Shown here in pieces: positions 21,574 to 29,078 of a stretch of 64,000 nt of DNA. Position 1 is the stretch's first letter, and every line of letters starts with the position of its first letter. Under the pieces are notes generated by a model. The model had not been told where the DNA came from, did not search any database, and worked only from the letters and a program-made list of their open reading frames with translations. The translations under genes and the position numbers were made by a program. This DNA is from Campylobacter sputorum. GTDB lineage: Bacteria; Campylobacterota; Campylobacteria; Campylobacterales; Campylobacteraceae. The stretch lies in the NCBI RefSeq assembly GCF_002220775.1, contig NZ_CP019685.1, forward strand, positions 620,001 to 684,000. The letters are read 5' to 3'.

Positions 21574-21834
21574 AATTTAAAATATAAAATCCTTTTCTCT
21601 ATAAGAATTCCTAAATATTTTTGTATAAAAGTTTCAAATTTTTCTAAATTTATAAAATCAATATTTTAATTTATTTTGACTAAAATTAAATTTTACTACT
21701 TCTAATTAATCTAATCAATGTGAGGGAAATTTTTGTTTTTTGTGATGATGGAGGAGTTTAGCAACCGCTATTTTAGCACAAATATATTGCTGTAAATCCT
21801 CAAAGTTACTTCCAAAATTTTATTTTATAAAAAA
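21574..21834. other. AT-rich gap with one coding scrap
   Basis: No intact gene. On the minus strand, about 21725-21825 reads as an open stretch of 34 codons without a start (NFGSNFEDLQQYICAKIAVA, then KLLHHHKKQKFPSH and a stop). It looks like the tail of a decayed gene, source unknown. Confidence 0.4.
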
Positions 21835-22106
21835 CTAACTAAAAAGCTCACTATGATTTCCCAAATCAACAAGAGTTAATACTAAAATCTTATTTTCTTT
21901 TCTATGAATTAGCAAAAAATCAGGTCTTATAGCATTTTTTATATTCATCATTTAGGCTATGATTTTTATATCTTTTATCTAAAATTTCATCATTTGCTAA
22001 CATATCAACGACTTTTTTTAACTCATTTACTAAGTCTTTATCGTGTTTTATTTTTTTTAAAAGATTTTTTGAAGTTTTTTGTATATGCGACTTTAAATTT
22101 AGTTAT
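21835..22106 (-). pseudogene. Degenerate YafQ/RelE-family toxin
   Basis: Three reading frames in turn spell a YafQ-like toxin. The first gives TKFKVAYTKNFKKSFKK. After a shift in an A-run near 22050 comes KHDKDLVNELKKVVDMLAND, then ILDKRYKNHSLNDEYKK. After a second shift near 21930 comes IRPDFLLIHRKENKILVLTL, then VDLGNHSELF. The last two blocks match the family pattern of a Y-x-H-x-L stretch followed by I-x-P-D-W-L-L-I-Y and L-T-L-x-x-x-G-S-H-S-x-L-F. The expected start is also lost: ATA stands at 22106 where an ATG would overlap the antitoxin end. With two frameshifts and no start codon it cannot make toxin. It lies directly downstream of an antitoxin-like gene, the normal order for this family. 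Confidence 0.8.
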
Positions 22107-22245
22107 TTTCTAGCTCATCAAAAAGCTTATCAATGTTTGTGTAAAATTTAAATTTACTAGGATTTTTTATAATTTCATCACTTTGTTTTATAGCATTTAA
22201 CATAGCAATCAAACTTGCGTCTGCATTTGGTATGGTTATAATCAT
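22099..22245 (-). CDS. Short antitoxin-like protein (RelB/DinJ-type partner of the dead YafQ-like toxin)
   Basis: A 48-residue open frame (MIITIPNADASLIAMLNAIK, ending FDELENN) with a good RBS (AAGGAAAAAT) and a TATAAT at 22266-22271 on the minus strand. Many short antitoxins paired with YafQ/RelE toxins have this size and an N-terminal strand followed by two helices. The toxin gene starts within its last codons in the usual overlapping arrangement. The frame is intact while the toxin is broken, so it may be an orphan antitoxin. Family membership is inferred from context and size. Confidence 0.6.
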   Translation of the reverse strand: MIITIPNADASLIAMLNAIKQSDEIIKNPSKFKFYTNIDKLFDELENN

Positions 22246-22260
22246 ATTTTTCCTTTTTTA

Positions 22261-22623
22261 CTTTCATTATACTAAATTTCTTTTAAATCATTACTTTAAA
22301 TTTGTGTATTATGTAATGATATTTAAGGTAAAAATTTATTAATAATAATTAGTTTAAATGATTCCAAAGTTTTAATTTATATAATTGCAAAAATAGATAC
22401 AAAATATAGTAAGGTGGGGAATTTGATTTTTAAAGATTGCACAATTTTGTTTTTTATAAATATAGAAATTTTGTTAATTTAAAAGCAAAATTTGTGGAAA
22501 ATTAAATGATTTCAATTTTGTTTTTTATCTTATCTTTACTATTTTTATTTTTTGTAAAACATAAATTTATTAAGATTTTTGGAGTTGCTTTTTGCTTTTT
22601 ATTTTGCTTAATTAGTATTTTTA
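22261..22623. repeat. Direct repeat, copy 1 (0.36 kb)
   Basis: Nearly identical to 23279-23638, with about a dozen substitutions and a few one-base indels by eye. It contains a leftward TATAAT, about 240 bases of non-coding sequence, and the first 39 codons of the sulfatase gene. Homology ends abruptly at 22623, in the middle of the sulfatase frame. The copies lie about 1 kb apart in the same orientation. Confidence 0.93.
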
Positions 22624-22649
22624 GGTCTATTTTCAGGTCATTTATATAA
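22506..22649 (+). pseudogene. Truncated 5' copy of the sulfatase gene
   Basis: The first 39 codons (MISILFFILSLLFLFFVKHK, continuing FIKIFGVAFCFLFCLISIF) match the start of the intact sulfatase at 23521 except for S/L differences. Codon 40 onward is foreign and a stop follows at 22647. It keeps the signal-anchor helix only and has no catalytic part. It arose by duplication or by incomplete exchange with the downstream copy. Confidence 0.88.
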
Positions 22650-22704
22650 AGCTGGACAAGCTTTTATGCTTTTTTCTATTGGATATGTTTCTTATCTCCA
22701 ATAA
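22624..22704 (+). pseudogene. C-terminal fragment of an unidentified membrane protein
   Basis: Starting at the base after the repeat boundary, the frame shifted from the sulfatase stub reads LFSGHLYKAGQAFMLFSIGY followed by VSYLQ and a stop. The composition is that of a membrane protein tail. Joining exactly at the end of the repeat suggests a deletion or recombination junction. I do not recognise the parent gene. Confidence 0.45.
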
Positions 22705-22727
22705 TTTTTATTCAATTATTTTATATG

Positions 22728-22741
22728 ATAGACGAATTATA
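22728..22741. repeat. 14-bp direct repeat (left), a relic of the small-gene promoter
   Basis: ATAGACGAATTATA occurs here and again at 23110-23123. On the minus strand it reads TATAATTCGTCTAT, the -10 box and start region of the 75-residue gene at the right copy. Here the expected ATG reads ATC and no frame follows, so this copy is a dead promoter and start. Confidence 0.6.
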
Positions 22742-22804
22742 GAATTAAAATAATATTTTAGTTAATAGTGTATAAAAACTCATTAGCTTTATTTTTCTTC
22801 TTTT

Positions 22805-22882
22805 TTAAGCTAAATCAATCTTTTTTATCAAATAATAAGTCATACCAAAAAATGCAACTATTCCAAAAATAGCAAAAAGCAT
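22805..22882 (-). CDS. 25-residue single-helix membrane peptide
   Basis: MLFAIFGIVAFFGMTYYLIK followed by KIDLA and a stop. One hydrophobic helix of about 18 residues ends in lysines, so the N-terminus is probably outside. The ATG lies one base after the stop of the upstream 75-residue gene, and a strong Shine-Dalgarno (TTGGAGGAC) sits inside that gene 8-9 bases before it. This makes it a likely real, coupled gene despite its size. The pairing with a two-helix partner resembles toxin-like or regulatory membrane peptides, but no function is known to me. Confidence 0.6.
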   Translation of the reverse strand: MLFAIFGIVAFFGMTYYLIKKIDLA

Positions 22883-22883
22883 T

Positions 22884-23111
22884 TTATAAGTCCTCCAATT
22901 CATTGATTTTTTTGATTATAACCTTAGCCCCAAATCCCAAAATTATACAATCAGCGACTATCGCAACGCATACTATCAAAGATTTTGTAATGCTAAGATT
23001 ATCAAAATTTAAGAACAAATAACTAGCCATACCAAAAAGAGCGACTAATAAAGTAACTAGAAAGCTCTTTAATAAATCAATATAAGTTTTATTTTTATCA
23101 ATCTTACTCAT
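22884..23111 (-). CDS. 75-residue two-helix membrane protein
   Basis: The N-terminus MSKIDKNKTYIDLLKS is basic. It is followed by two membrane helices (FLVTLLVALFGMASYLFLNF and, after a short loop, SLIVCVAIVADCIILGFGAK) and a charged tail (VIIKKINELEDL). TATAAT lies 7-12 bases before the ATG with only TCGTCT between, so the transcript would begin at or near the A of the start codon and be leaderless. No Shine-Dalgarno is present. It is followed after one base by the 25-residue membrane peptide gene. I believe similar pairs occur scattered in Campylobacter, but the function is unknown. Confidence 0.7.
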   Translation of the reverse strand: MSKIDKNKTYIDLLKSFLVTLLVALFGMASYLFLNFDNLSITKSLIVCVAIVADCIILGFGAKVIIKKINELEDL

Positions 23112-23123
23112 AGACGAATTATA
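23110..23123 (-). promoter_or_regulatory. -10 box fused to the start of the 75-residue gene (leaderless promoter); right copy of the 14-bp repeat
   Basis: The minus strand reads TATAATTCGTCTATG, with six bases between the -10 box and the ATG. Transcription normally starts about seven bases after TATAAT, which is the A of the ATG. This is the layout of leaderless mRNAs. The same 14 bases recur at 22728-22741. Confidence 0.55.
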
Positions 23124-23209
23124 TCATATTTTTTATTGCACAAAACTTTTTCTTTCCAAATTTGTTACCATTGATTGAATAATATTATTTGAGTTGCTTG
23201 AATTTACTC

Positions 23210-23263
23210 CTACCATATCAAATTATCATTTGGGAGTTCAAATGAAAATTTAGTAGTTTGCAT
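23210..23263 (-). pseudogene. Stub of a small gene, possibly a second antitoxin
   Basis: An ATG at 23263 opens a 17-codon frame (MQTTKFSFELPNDNLIW) before a stop. A second frame continues as VGVNSSNSNNIIQSMVTNLE, as if a small protein had suffered a frameshift. Like the antitoxin at 22245, it starts just left of the repeat and would use the repeat's leftward TATAAT at 23284-23289. The identity is not recognised. Confidence 0.35.
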
Positions 23264-23278
23264 TTTGAGCCCTTTTTG

Positions 23279-23638
23279 CTTTCATTATACTAAATTTCTT
23301 TTAAATTATTACTTTAAATTTGTGTATTACGCAATGATATTTAAGGTAAAATTTATTATAATAATTGGTTTAAATGATTTCAAAGTTTTAATTTATATAA
23401 TTGCAAAAATAGATACAAATATAGCAAGGTGGAGAATTTGATTTTTAAAGATTGCACAATCTTGTTTTTTATAAACATAGAAATTTTGTTAATTTAAAAG
23501 CAAAATTTGTGGAAAATTAAATGATTTCAATTTCGTTTTTTATCTTATCTTTACTATTTTTATTTTTTGTAAAACATAAATTTATTAAGATTTTTGGAGT
23601 TGCTTTTTGTTTTTTATTTTGCTTAATTAGTATTTTTA
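23279..23638. repeat. Direct repeat, copy 2 (0.36 kb)
   Basis: The partner of 22261-22623. This copy runs into the intact sulfatase gene and includes its upstream region and first 39 codons. Recombination between the copies would remove about 1 kb, including the small membrane-protein pair, and leave one intact sulfatase. Confidence 0.93.
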
Positions 23639-24978
23639 ATGTTTTGTTGTTTCACTACACTGGAAGTTACTTAAATTTTGGAAATTTAAATATCTTTTTA
23701 TTTAGCATTAAAGGTGCACCACTTTTAAGTTTTTATAAACAGATTTTATTTATTTTAGCTCTTATCTTTGCTAGTATTTTATTTAGTGTGATAGTTTATA
23801 AAAGAGTTAATTCATTTAAAAAAAGCTTTAAATTTGCAAATGTTTTGTGGGGAATTTCCGTGATTTTAGCGATTTGTTTTAATCCGCTTACAAACTCGCT
23901 TTTTCAAATGTATATAATCTCAAACTTTCAGTATCATCCAGCTTTTATTAAGAAATTCAATGAAGTTTATAAAAAGCCAGTTTTTCAAAAACCTTTAAAA
24001 AATAAAAATATAGTTTATATTTATTTAGAGAGTTTTAGTAGAAATTTCACTACTAAATTTGAAAACTTAACGCCAAATATCAATACTTTATCAAATAGAC
24101 TTGAATTTTCTAATATAAATCAAATAAATAATGGTGCAAGTATTACATTAGAAGGACTTTTTGCAAGTGCGTGTGGGTATCCTTACTCTGTTTTGAAATA
24201 CGCAAAAAATGATAATGTTAGGATATCGAATTGTGAGTTTAAAAACTCAAATATGATTTGTGCAAATGAGCTTTTAAAAAAGCTAGGGTATTACACTTAT
24301 TTTATAAAAGGTGCCAGTTTAGAGTTTCAAAACACAAGAGGGTTTTTAGAATATATGAAGTATGATGAAATGCAAGGCAAAGAAGAGCTCTTAAAAAGAG
24401 GTGCTAAAAACTTAAACGAGTGGGGCGTGGATGATGATGAGATGTTTGAGTTTGTCTTTGATGACTTTTTAAGGCTTTCTCAAAGTAAAGATAAGTTTTT
24501 GCAAGTTGTATTAAATGTAGGAATGCATGTTCCAAGTGGCTTTATCTCAAAAAAATGTGAAAATTTAAAATACCTTGATGGCTCAAATTCTATGCTAAAT
24601 GCTGCTAAATGCACTGACTTTTTGGTTGGCGAGTTTGTAAATAAAATCAGGGCTTCAAAATACTCTAAAAACACAATCATAGTTATGCAAAGCGATCACT
24701 TGTTGCCTTATAGTGTCGTTGATGGAATAAGTGATGAAAAAATGGGAGATTCTAAACTATTTTTTACGATTTTGGATGATGATATAAATGGCACAAAAAT
24801 AGTGCAAAATTATGGTTCATCACTTGATACTTTTACTACTTTTTTGGGCTATATGGGGATAAGCAATGAGATGAATTTAGGTAGAAATATCTTAAAAGAA
24901 AAGTCAATCAACAAAAGTATCCCAGGTCTATTTTATCAAGGTGCAATGATGATAGGTGATAGCGTAGAGTATAAGTAG
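23521..24978 (+). CDS. Membrane sulfatase-superfamily protein, OpgB/LtaS-like phosphoglycerol transferase
   Basis: A 485-residue enzyme with several N-terminal membrane helices in residues 1-125 and a periplasmic alkaline-phosphatase-fold domain. Motifs are VYIYLESFSRN (metal site), LTPNINTLSNRLEFSNINQI, the substrate strand NGASITLEGLFASACGYPYS with the nucleophile threonine (T-L-E), HVPSGF and the C-terminal metal site VMQSDHLLPYS. The combination is closest to OpgB/MdoB phosphoglycerol transferase, which decorates periplasmic glucans. LtaS-like and phosphoethanolamine transferases are the alternatives. Its first 39 codons and 240 bases of upstream DNA are duplicated about 1 kb upstream. 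Confidence 0.85.
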   Translation: MISISFFILSLLFLFFVKHKFIKIFGVAFCFLFCLISIFNVLLFHYTGSYLNFGNLNIFLFSIKGAPLLSFYKQILFILALIFASILFSVIVYKRVNSFKKSFKFANVLWGISVILAICFNPLTNSLFQMYIISNFQYHPAFIKKFNEVYKKPVFQKPLKNKNIVYIYLESFSRNFTTKFENLTPNINTLSNRLEFSNINQINNGASITLEGLFASACGYPYSVLKYAKNDNVRISNCEFKNSNMICANELLKKLGYYTYFIKGASLEFQNTRGFLEYMKYDEMQGKEELLKRGAKNLNEWGVDDDEMFEFVFDDFLRLSQSKDKFLQVVLNVGMHVPSGFISKKCENLKYLDGSNSMLNAAKCTDFLVGEFVNKIRASKYSKNTIIVMQSDHLLPYSVVDGISDEKMGDSKLFFTILDDDINGTKIVQNYGSSLDTFTTFLGYMGISNEMNLGRNILKEKSINKSIPGLFYQGAMMIGDSVEYK

Positions 24979-24992
24979 TTTTAAAAACAAAA

Positions 24993-25628
24993 CTATCTTA
25001 GACTTTTTTCTCTATCTTTATAATCAGGCATTAGATTTTTTATAAATTCATAAAATTCTTTTTTATGATGTGGATATAAAAGGTGCGTTAGCTCGTGTAA
25101 TATGACATACTCTATCAAATCCGCATTTTTAAAAATAAGATTTAAATTTAAATTTATATAACCTTTTTTAGTATTGCAACTTCCCCAACGCGTCGACATT
25201 TTGCGTATACAAATGCGGTTTATGGGTTTTTTGATATATGGTTTGTATGAATTTATATAATGAGTAAAAATTTCCATAGCTTTTTGTTTTAAGAATTTTT
25301 CTAAATTTGCTTCATTTTTAGTTACTAGTGTGTCTTTTATAAACTCTGTTTGTTTAGTATTTTCATCAAATTTAAGGTTATAAATTTTACCTAAAAATCT
25401 AATTTTATCTTTTGGTAAAAAATTTGATTTTATTTTTGATAAAGTTTTTTCTAGCCACTCTTTGTGTTTATTTAGCATTTCATAGACTAAATTTTCATTG
25501 AAATTATAAGGGATATTAAGCGAAATTTCGCCAGTTTTACTAACTTTAAGTCGTGCGTATTTTATCTTTTTTATTGTTAGATAAATTTCAAAGTTATGAA
25601 AATTTATACAAGTCTTTTGTTTTGCCAT
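24993..25628 (-). CDS. YgjP-like zinc metallopeptidase (DUF45)
   Basis: A 211-residue soluble protein. The metal site HELTHLLYPHH (178-188) has HExxH plus a third histidine, preceded by MSTRWGSCN (145-152) and INLNLNLI, the fixed pattern of the YgjP/SprT-like family. Substrates are unknown. A link with restriction or DNA repair has been suggested for some members. It begins inside the end of the MATE gene (25-base overlap) and is probably co-transcribed with it. Confidence 0.9.
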   Translation of the reverse strand: MAKQKTCINFHNFEIYLTIKKIKYARLKVSKTGEISLNIPYNFNENLVYEMLNKHKEWLEKTLSKIKSNFLPKDKIRFLGKIYNLKFDENTKQTEFIKDTLVTKNEANLEKFLKQKAMEIFTHYINSYKPYIKKPINRICIRKMSTRWGSCNTKKGYINLNLNLIFKNADLIEYVILHELTHLLYPHHKKEFYEFIKNLMPDYKDREKSLR

Positions 25629-26926
25629 TTTTTACTTTTCCATCTATAAGTATTTGCAAGTCCTCTTAACCATTCATCACAAGTAAAACCTATCCAAACT
25701 CCTAAAATTCCCATTTGCATATAAATTCCAAGAAAATATCCAACAGGCAAAGAAACTCCCCACATAAAAATTATCCCCATTAAAAAAGGAAATTTTGCGT
25801 CCCCGCTTGCACGAAGAGAATTTACCATCACGATATTTAAAGTTCTACCAAGCTCTAAAATAAGGCTTAAGTAAAATAATGGTCTCATTATATTTTTTAG
25901 TTCATCATTTAGGTGGTATAGGTTCATTATAAATTCTTTTGCAAACAAAACTATACACAAAAATGCCGCCGTACTAAAAATACCAACTTTAAGTGCAAGA
26001 AATGCTTTTTTGTATGCTAAATTTAGCTCATTTGATCCAACAAGCCTTCCTACTATGACTTCGTTTGCTATACTTATAGCACTTCCTCCAAAAAATATAA
26101 AAGCTGAAATTTGAAAGTATATAGTTTGAACGCTTAGAGAATTTTCGCCCATACTTGCTACAAAACTAAAAGCAACTAGATACTGACCTATCCAAAGCAG
26201 ATTTTCGCCAGCACTTGGCATACCAACTGATAGTATTTTTTGAAGTATTGAAAGTTTAAATTTAAAAAGCATTGCAAAGTAAAATTTAAGTCCTATTATC
26301 CCAAATAACACAAAACACAGCATAAAAATACCGATAAATCTACCAAAAGCTGTTGAAATTCCAACTCCAAGAAGTCCAAGATGAGGCATACCAAAAGGCT
26401 CGAACAAAACTATAGCGTTTCCTATAATGGTTATTAAATTTATTATAATAGAAACAACTAAAATATGCATTGTATAGCCATAAACTCTAATTATAGCCGA
26501 TATTAGTATGGCTATGGCATCTATGAAAAATACCACAGATAATGCCCTTAAATAATATGTCGCATCTACTAAAAGTATGTCTGGAATGTTTAAAAGATGA
26601 AGTATTTCTTTGGAGAAAATAAAAACCAAAATGCCACAGATTAAGCCAAGTAGGGCATTAAAAGATATACTTATATGAGTTGCTTTTAGTGCAATTAGTT
26701 TTAAATTTGCCCCAAGTGCTTGAGCTACAAAAACAGAGCACCCAACAGCTAAAAAACTAAACACAGTTACAAAAAGGCTAAAAATTTGATTTCCAGCTCC
26801 CATAGCTCCAATTAAATTTACATCTATAAGACTTATCATATATGTATTTATGATTATAGTTGCAAGCTTTAAAATCATATCAAGATAGATTGGAAAAGCT
26901 AATTTGCTAAGAGAAAAAGTTTTCAA
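25604..26926 (-). CDS. MATE family multidrug/sodium antiporter
   Basis: A 440-residue membrane protein with 12 predicted helices in two similar halves. The N-terminus LAFPIYLDMILKLATIIINT, the VDVNLIGAMGAGNQIF-type motif, GFRFIG-like AFGRFIGIFML and GMPSAGENLLWIGQYLVAF in the second half are typical of MATE exporters of the NorM/DinF type. The substrate cannot be read from the sequence. A TTG start begins MKTFSLSKLAF. Confidence 0.88.
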   Translation of the reverse strand: MKTFSLSKLAFPIYLDMILKLATIIINTYMISLIDVNLIGAMGAGNQIFSLFVTVFSFLAVGCSVFVAQALGANLKLIALKATHISISFNALLGLICGILVFIFSKEILHLLNIPDILLVDATYYLRALSVVFFIDAIAILISAIIRVYGYTMHILVVSIIINLITIIGNAIVLFEPFGMPHLGLLGVGISTAFGRFIGIFMLCFVLFGIIGLKFYFAMLFKFKLSILQKILSVGMPSAGENLLWIGQYLVAFSFVASMGENSLSVQTIYFQISAFIFFGGSAISIANEVIVGRLVGSNELNLAYKKAFLALKVGIFSTAAFLCIVLFAKEFIMNLYHLNDELKNIMRPLFYLSLILELGRTLNIVMVNSLRASGDAKFPFLMGIIFMWGVSLPVGYFLGIYMQMGILGVWIGFTCDEWLRGLANTYRWKSKKWQNKRLV

Positions 26927-26962
26927 GTTTTATCCGTAAAAATGAGTTAAGAGCTAATTTTA

Positions 26963-28300
26963 TCAAAAAAGTTTAAATTTAAAGCCTATTTGAGAGCCAA
27001 CACCTTCTTTACTTAGTATGATTAATGAAATATCGTGAAGTTTAAGCATAAATTTAACTATATAAAGCCCTAATCCAAAAGAGTTATTCCAGTTGTTTTT
27101 ATTTACGCGGTAAAATTTCTTTGTTACTAATTTTATCTCATCTTGTGGTATGCCTATTCCTTTGTCAATAACCATAAATTTGCCATTTTTTATCTCTATT
27201 AAAATATCATCTTTTGAGTATTTAAGTGCATTTTCTACTAAATTTGCTATAACTTGCTCGATCATAGTTTTATCTGCGTTCATAATGCTATTATTATCGC
27301 TATTTATGATGATATTTCTATTTTGATATTTTTCTTGCAGATTTTGAGTGACTTCCTTTGCAAGTTTAGATATATCAAAATCTGTCTTTTTTATATTTAT
27401 CTCTTCATCTTCTAAATTTATTTTTAATCTATCTATAAGATTTGTTAGTTTTATGCAGTTTTTTTCTATCTTGTTTATGAATTTATTTTTTGTTGCTATG
27501 TCCATATTTGGATCATTTTGTATAGTTTGAATACTAGCTTTAATTATCGCAATTGGATTTTTAAACTCATGAGATATTGAGCTTAAAATTGCTTCAAGTT
27601 GCATATTTCTAAAGCGAATTTTAGCTGATTTTTTTCGATTTTTTTTATCCTTTTCTTGTAATTTTTCTTTTGTTAAATTTAAACTATCGTATAATAGTTT
27701 TAAGTCGGTACTTTTTGTATTTTCTAGAGCTACATTGTAATTGCTTTGTGAAATATTGCTTAAAAAGTCAATTATCTTATATATCTCTTTTTCTATGCGC
27801 GTTTGAAAAATTTTATATATGATAAAAAGAATTATAAAACAAATCGAAGCTATATTAAAACCTTTGTTTGTAAAAAGACTCATATCTGTTTTTGTTTGCT
27901 TTTTTTCTGAGGTAATTAATATGTTGTATTTTTTGTTTTGCAAATAAAGTCCAAGCATTTGTTTAGAATTTGGAGTTAAAAATTCAAATATCTCTGCGGT
28001 TTTTAATTCTTTTTTTAAAATTATATCTTTTAAACTTTTATCACTTAATATAATAGGTGAGTTTTTCTTATCGAAAATTCCTATATTTAGCTTTGTTTGT
28101 GCTGATACATAATCTATAAATTCTTCATTTAAATCTAAACTTTCGTGATTTAGAATTTTGGAAATATTTGTAATTTTTTGTTGTTGGGAAATTTCTGTAG
28201 CATCTTTTTGTGTTTTGTATGAAAAAAATGTATATGTTCCAAATGTGATAAGAAAAATGATGAAAAAATTAGCTAAAAAAAGGTGATTTATTTTTAGCAC
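26963..28300 (-). CDS. Sensor histidine kinase of a two-component system
   Basis: A 445-residue kinase. A first membrane helix (FLANFFIIFLITFGTYTFFS) and a second at about 150-165 flank a periplasmic sensor of about 120 residues. The DHp domain has the phosphoacceptor in SISHEFKNPIAIIK (about 243). The ATPase domain has the N box NLVENALKYS, the G1 box DKGIGIPQDE, the F box KFYRV and the G2 box GLGLYIVKF. It starts within the last codons of the response regulator gene (7-base overlap), so the two proteins are partners. I cannot match it confidently to a named Campylobacter system. Confidence 0.93.
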   Translation of the reverse strand: MLKINHLFLANFFIIFLITFGTYTFFSYKTQKDATEISQQQKITNISKILNHESLDLNEEFIDYVSAQTKLNIGIFDKKNSPIILSDKSLKDIILKKELKTAEIFEFLTPNSKQMLGLYLQNKKYNILITSEKKQTKTDMSLFTNKGFNIASICFIILFIIYKIFQTRIEKEIYKIIDFLSNISQSNYNVALENTKSTDLKLLYDSLNLTKEKLQEKDKKNRKKSAKIRFRNMQLEAILSSISHEFKNPIAIIKASIQTIQNDPNMDIATKNKFINKIEKNCIKLTNLIDRLKINLEDEEINIKKTDFDISKLAKEVTQNLQEKYQNRNIIINSDNNSIMNADKTMIEQVIANLVENALKYSKDDILIEIKNGKFMVIDKGIGIPQDEIKLVTKKFYRVNKNNWNNSFGLGLYIVKFMLKLHDISLIILSKEGVGSQIGFKFKLF

Positions 28301-28959
28301 AAAATATACCCCTCGCCACGAATAGATTTGATATAATTTTTATTTTTATTTGGATCTATTTTTTCTCTTAGTCTTTTTATGGCTATGTTTACTGTTTTAT
28401 CATTGGTATTTTCGCCATCCCATATAGTTTGAAGTAAGTAATCTCTGCTTAAAACTACATTTTTATTTTTGATAAGTTCTATTAGTAAATTTAGTTCAAG
28501 TTTAGTAAGCTCAATATGTTTATTTTCAACTAAAATTTCTCTACTTTGAGTATCTATAAAAATATCTCTATACTCGTATGTTTTAGAGTTTTTTGAAGTT
28601 CTTTTAAGAACAGCTTTTATGCGAGCAATTAGCTCATCTATATTAAAAGGTTTTGTTATGTAATCATCTCCACCAGCGTCAAATCCTTGTAATTTTTCAT
28701 TGTTAGTTGTTTTTGCACTAAGAAAGATAACTGGAATAGTGTAGTTTTTCGCTCTTAATTCCCTTACAAAATCACTTCCTTCTATATCTTTTAAATTTCT
28801 ATCTACTATAAGAAGATCAACATTTTCTTCATTTAAAAACTTTTCTATCTTTGTAGTATTTAAAAATCCTACTACTTCATAACCAGCTTTTTTAAGATTG
28901 TATTCTAATAAATCTATAATATCTTCTTCATCATCAATTACTGCTATGAGTTGTTTCAT
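28294..28959 (-). CDS. OmpR-family response regulator
   Basis: A 221-residue regulator with receiver and winged-helix domains. The acidic pocket is IDDEED (8-13), the phosphoacceptor D53 lies in LLIVDRNLKD, and K103 lies in YITKPF. The DNA-binding half ends with TVNIAIKRLREKIDPNK and SIRGEGYILC, the OmpR/PhoB recognition helix and wing. It is the first gene of the regulator-kinase operon. The upstream region (28960-29078) is shared with the divergent ABC-F gene. Confidence 0.95.
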   Translation of the reverse strand: MKQLIAVIDDEEDIIDLLEYNLKKAGYEVVGFLNTTKIEKFLNEENVDLLIVDRNLKDIEGSDFVRELRAKNYTIPVIFLSAKTTNNEKLQGFDAGGDDYITKPFNIDELIARIKAVLKRTSKNSKTYEYRDIFIDTQSREILVENKHIELTKLELNLLIELIKNKNVVLSRDYLLQTIWDGENTNDKTVNIAIKRLREKIDPNKNKNYIKSIRGEGYILC

Positions 28960-29078
28960 AAGTGCTCCTAAATTTGTGTATTTTATCTAAAATATGATTA
29001 ATTATTCAATAAAGCTAAATTTAGTGCAAATTTAGTGCTTTTTTTATACAATGTTTTAAATTTAAATAAGGTAAATGA

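Noticed and set aside
21574-23520. Insertion sequence or prophage remnant
   Set aside because: No transposase, integrase or phage-like coding remains, and no terminal inverted repeats bound the segment. The structure is explained by duplication plus TA decay.
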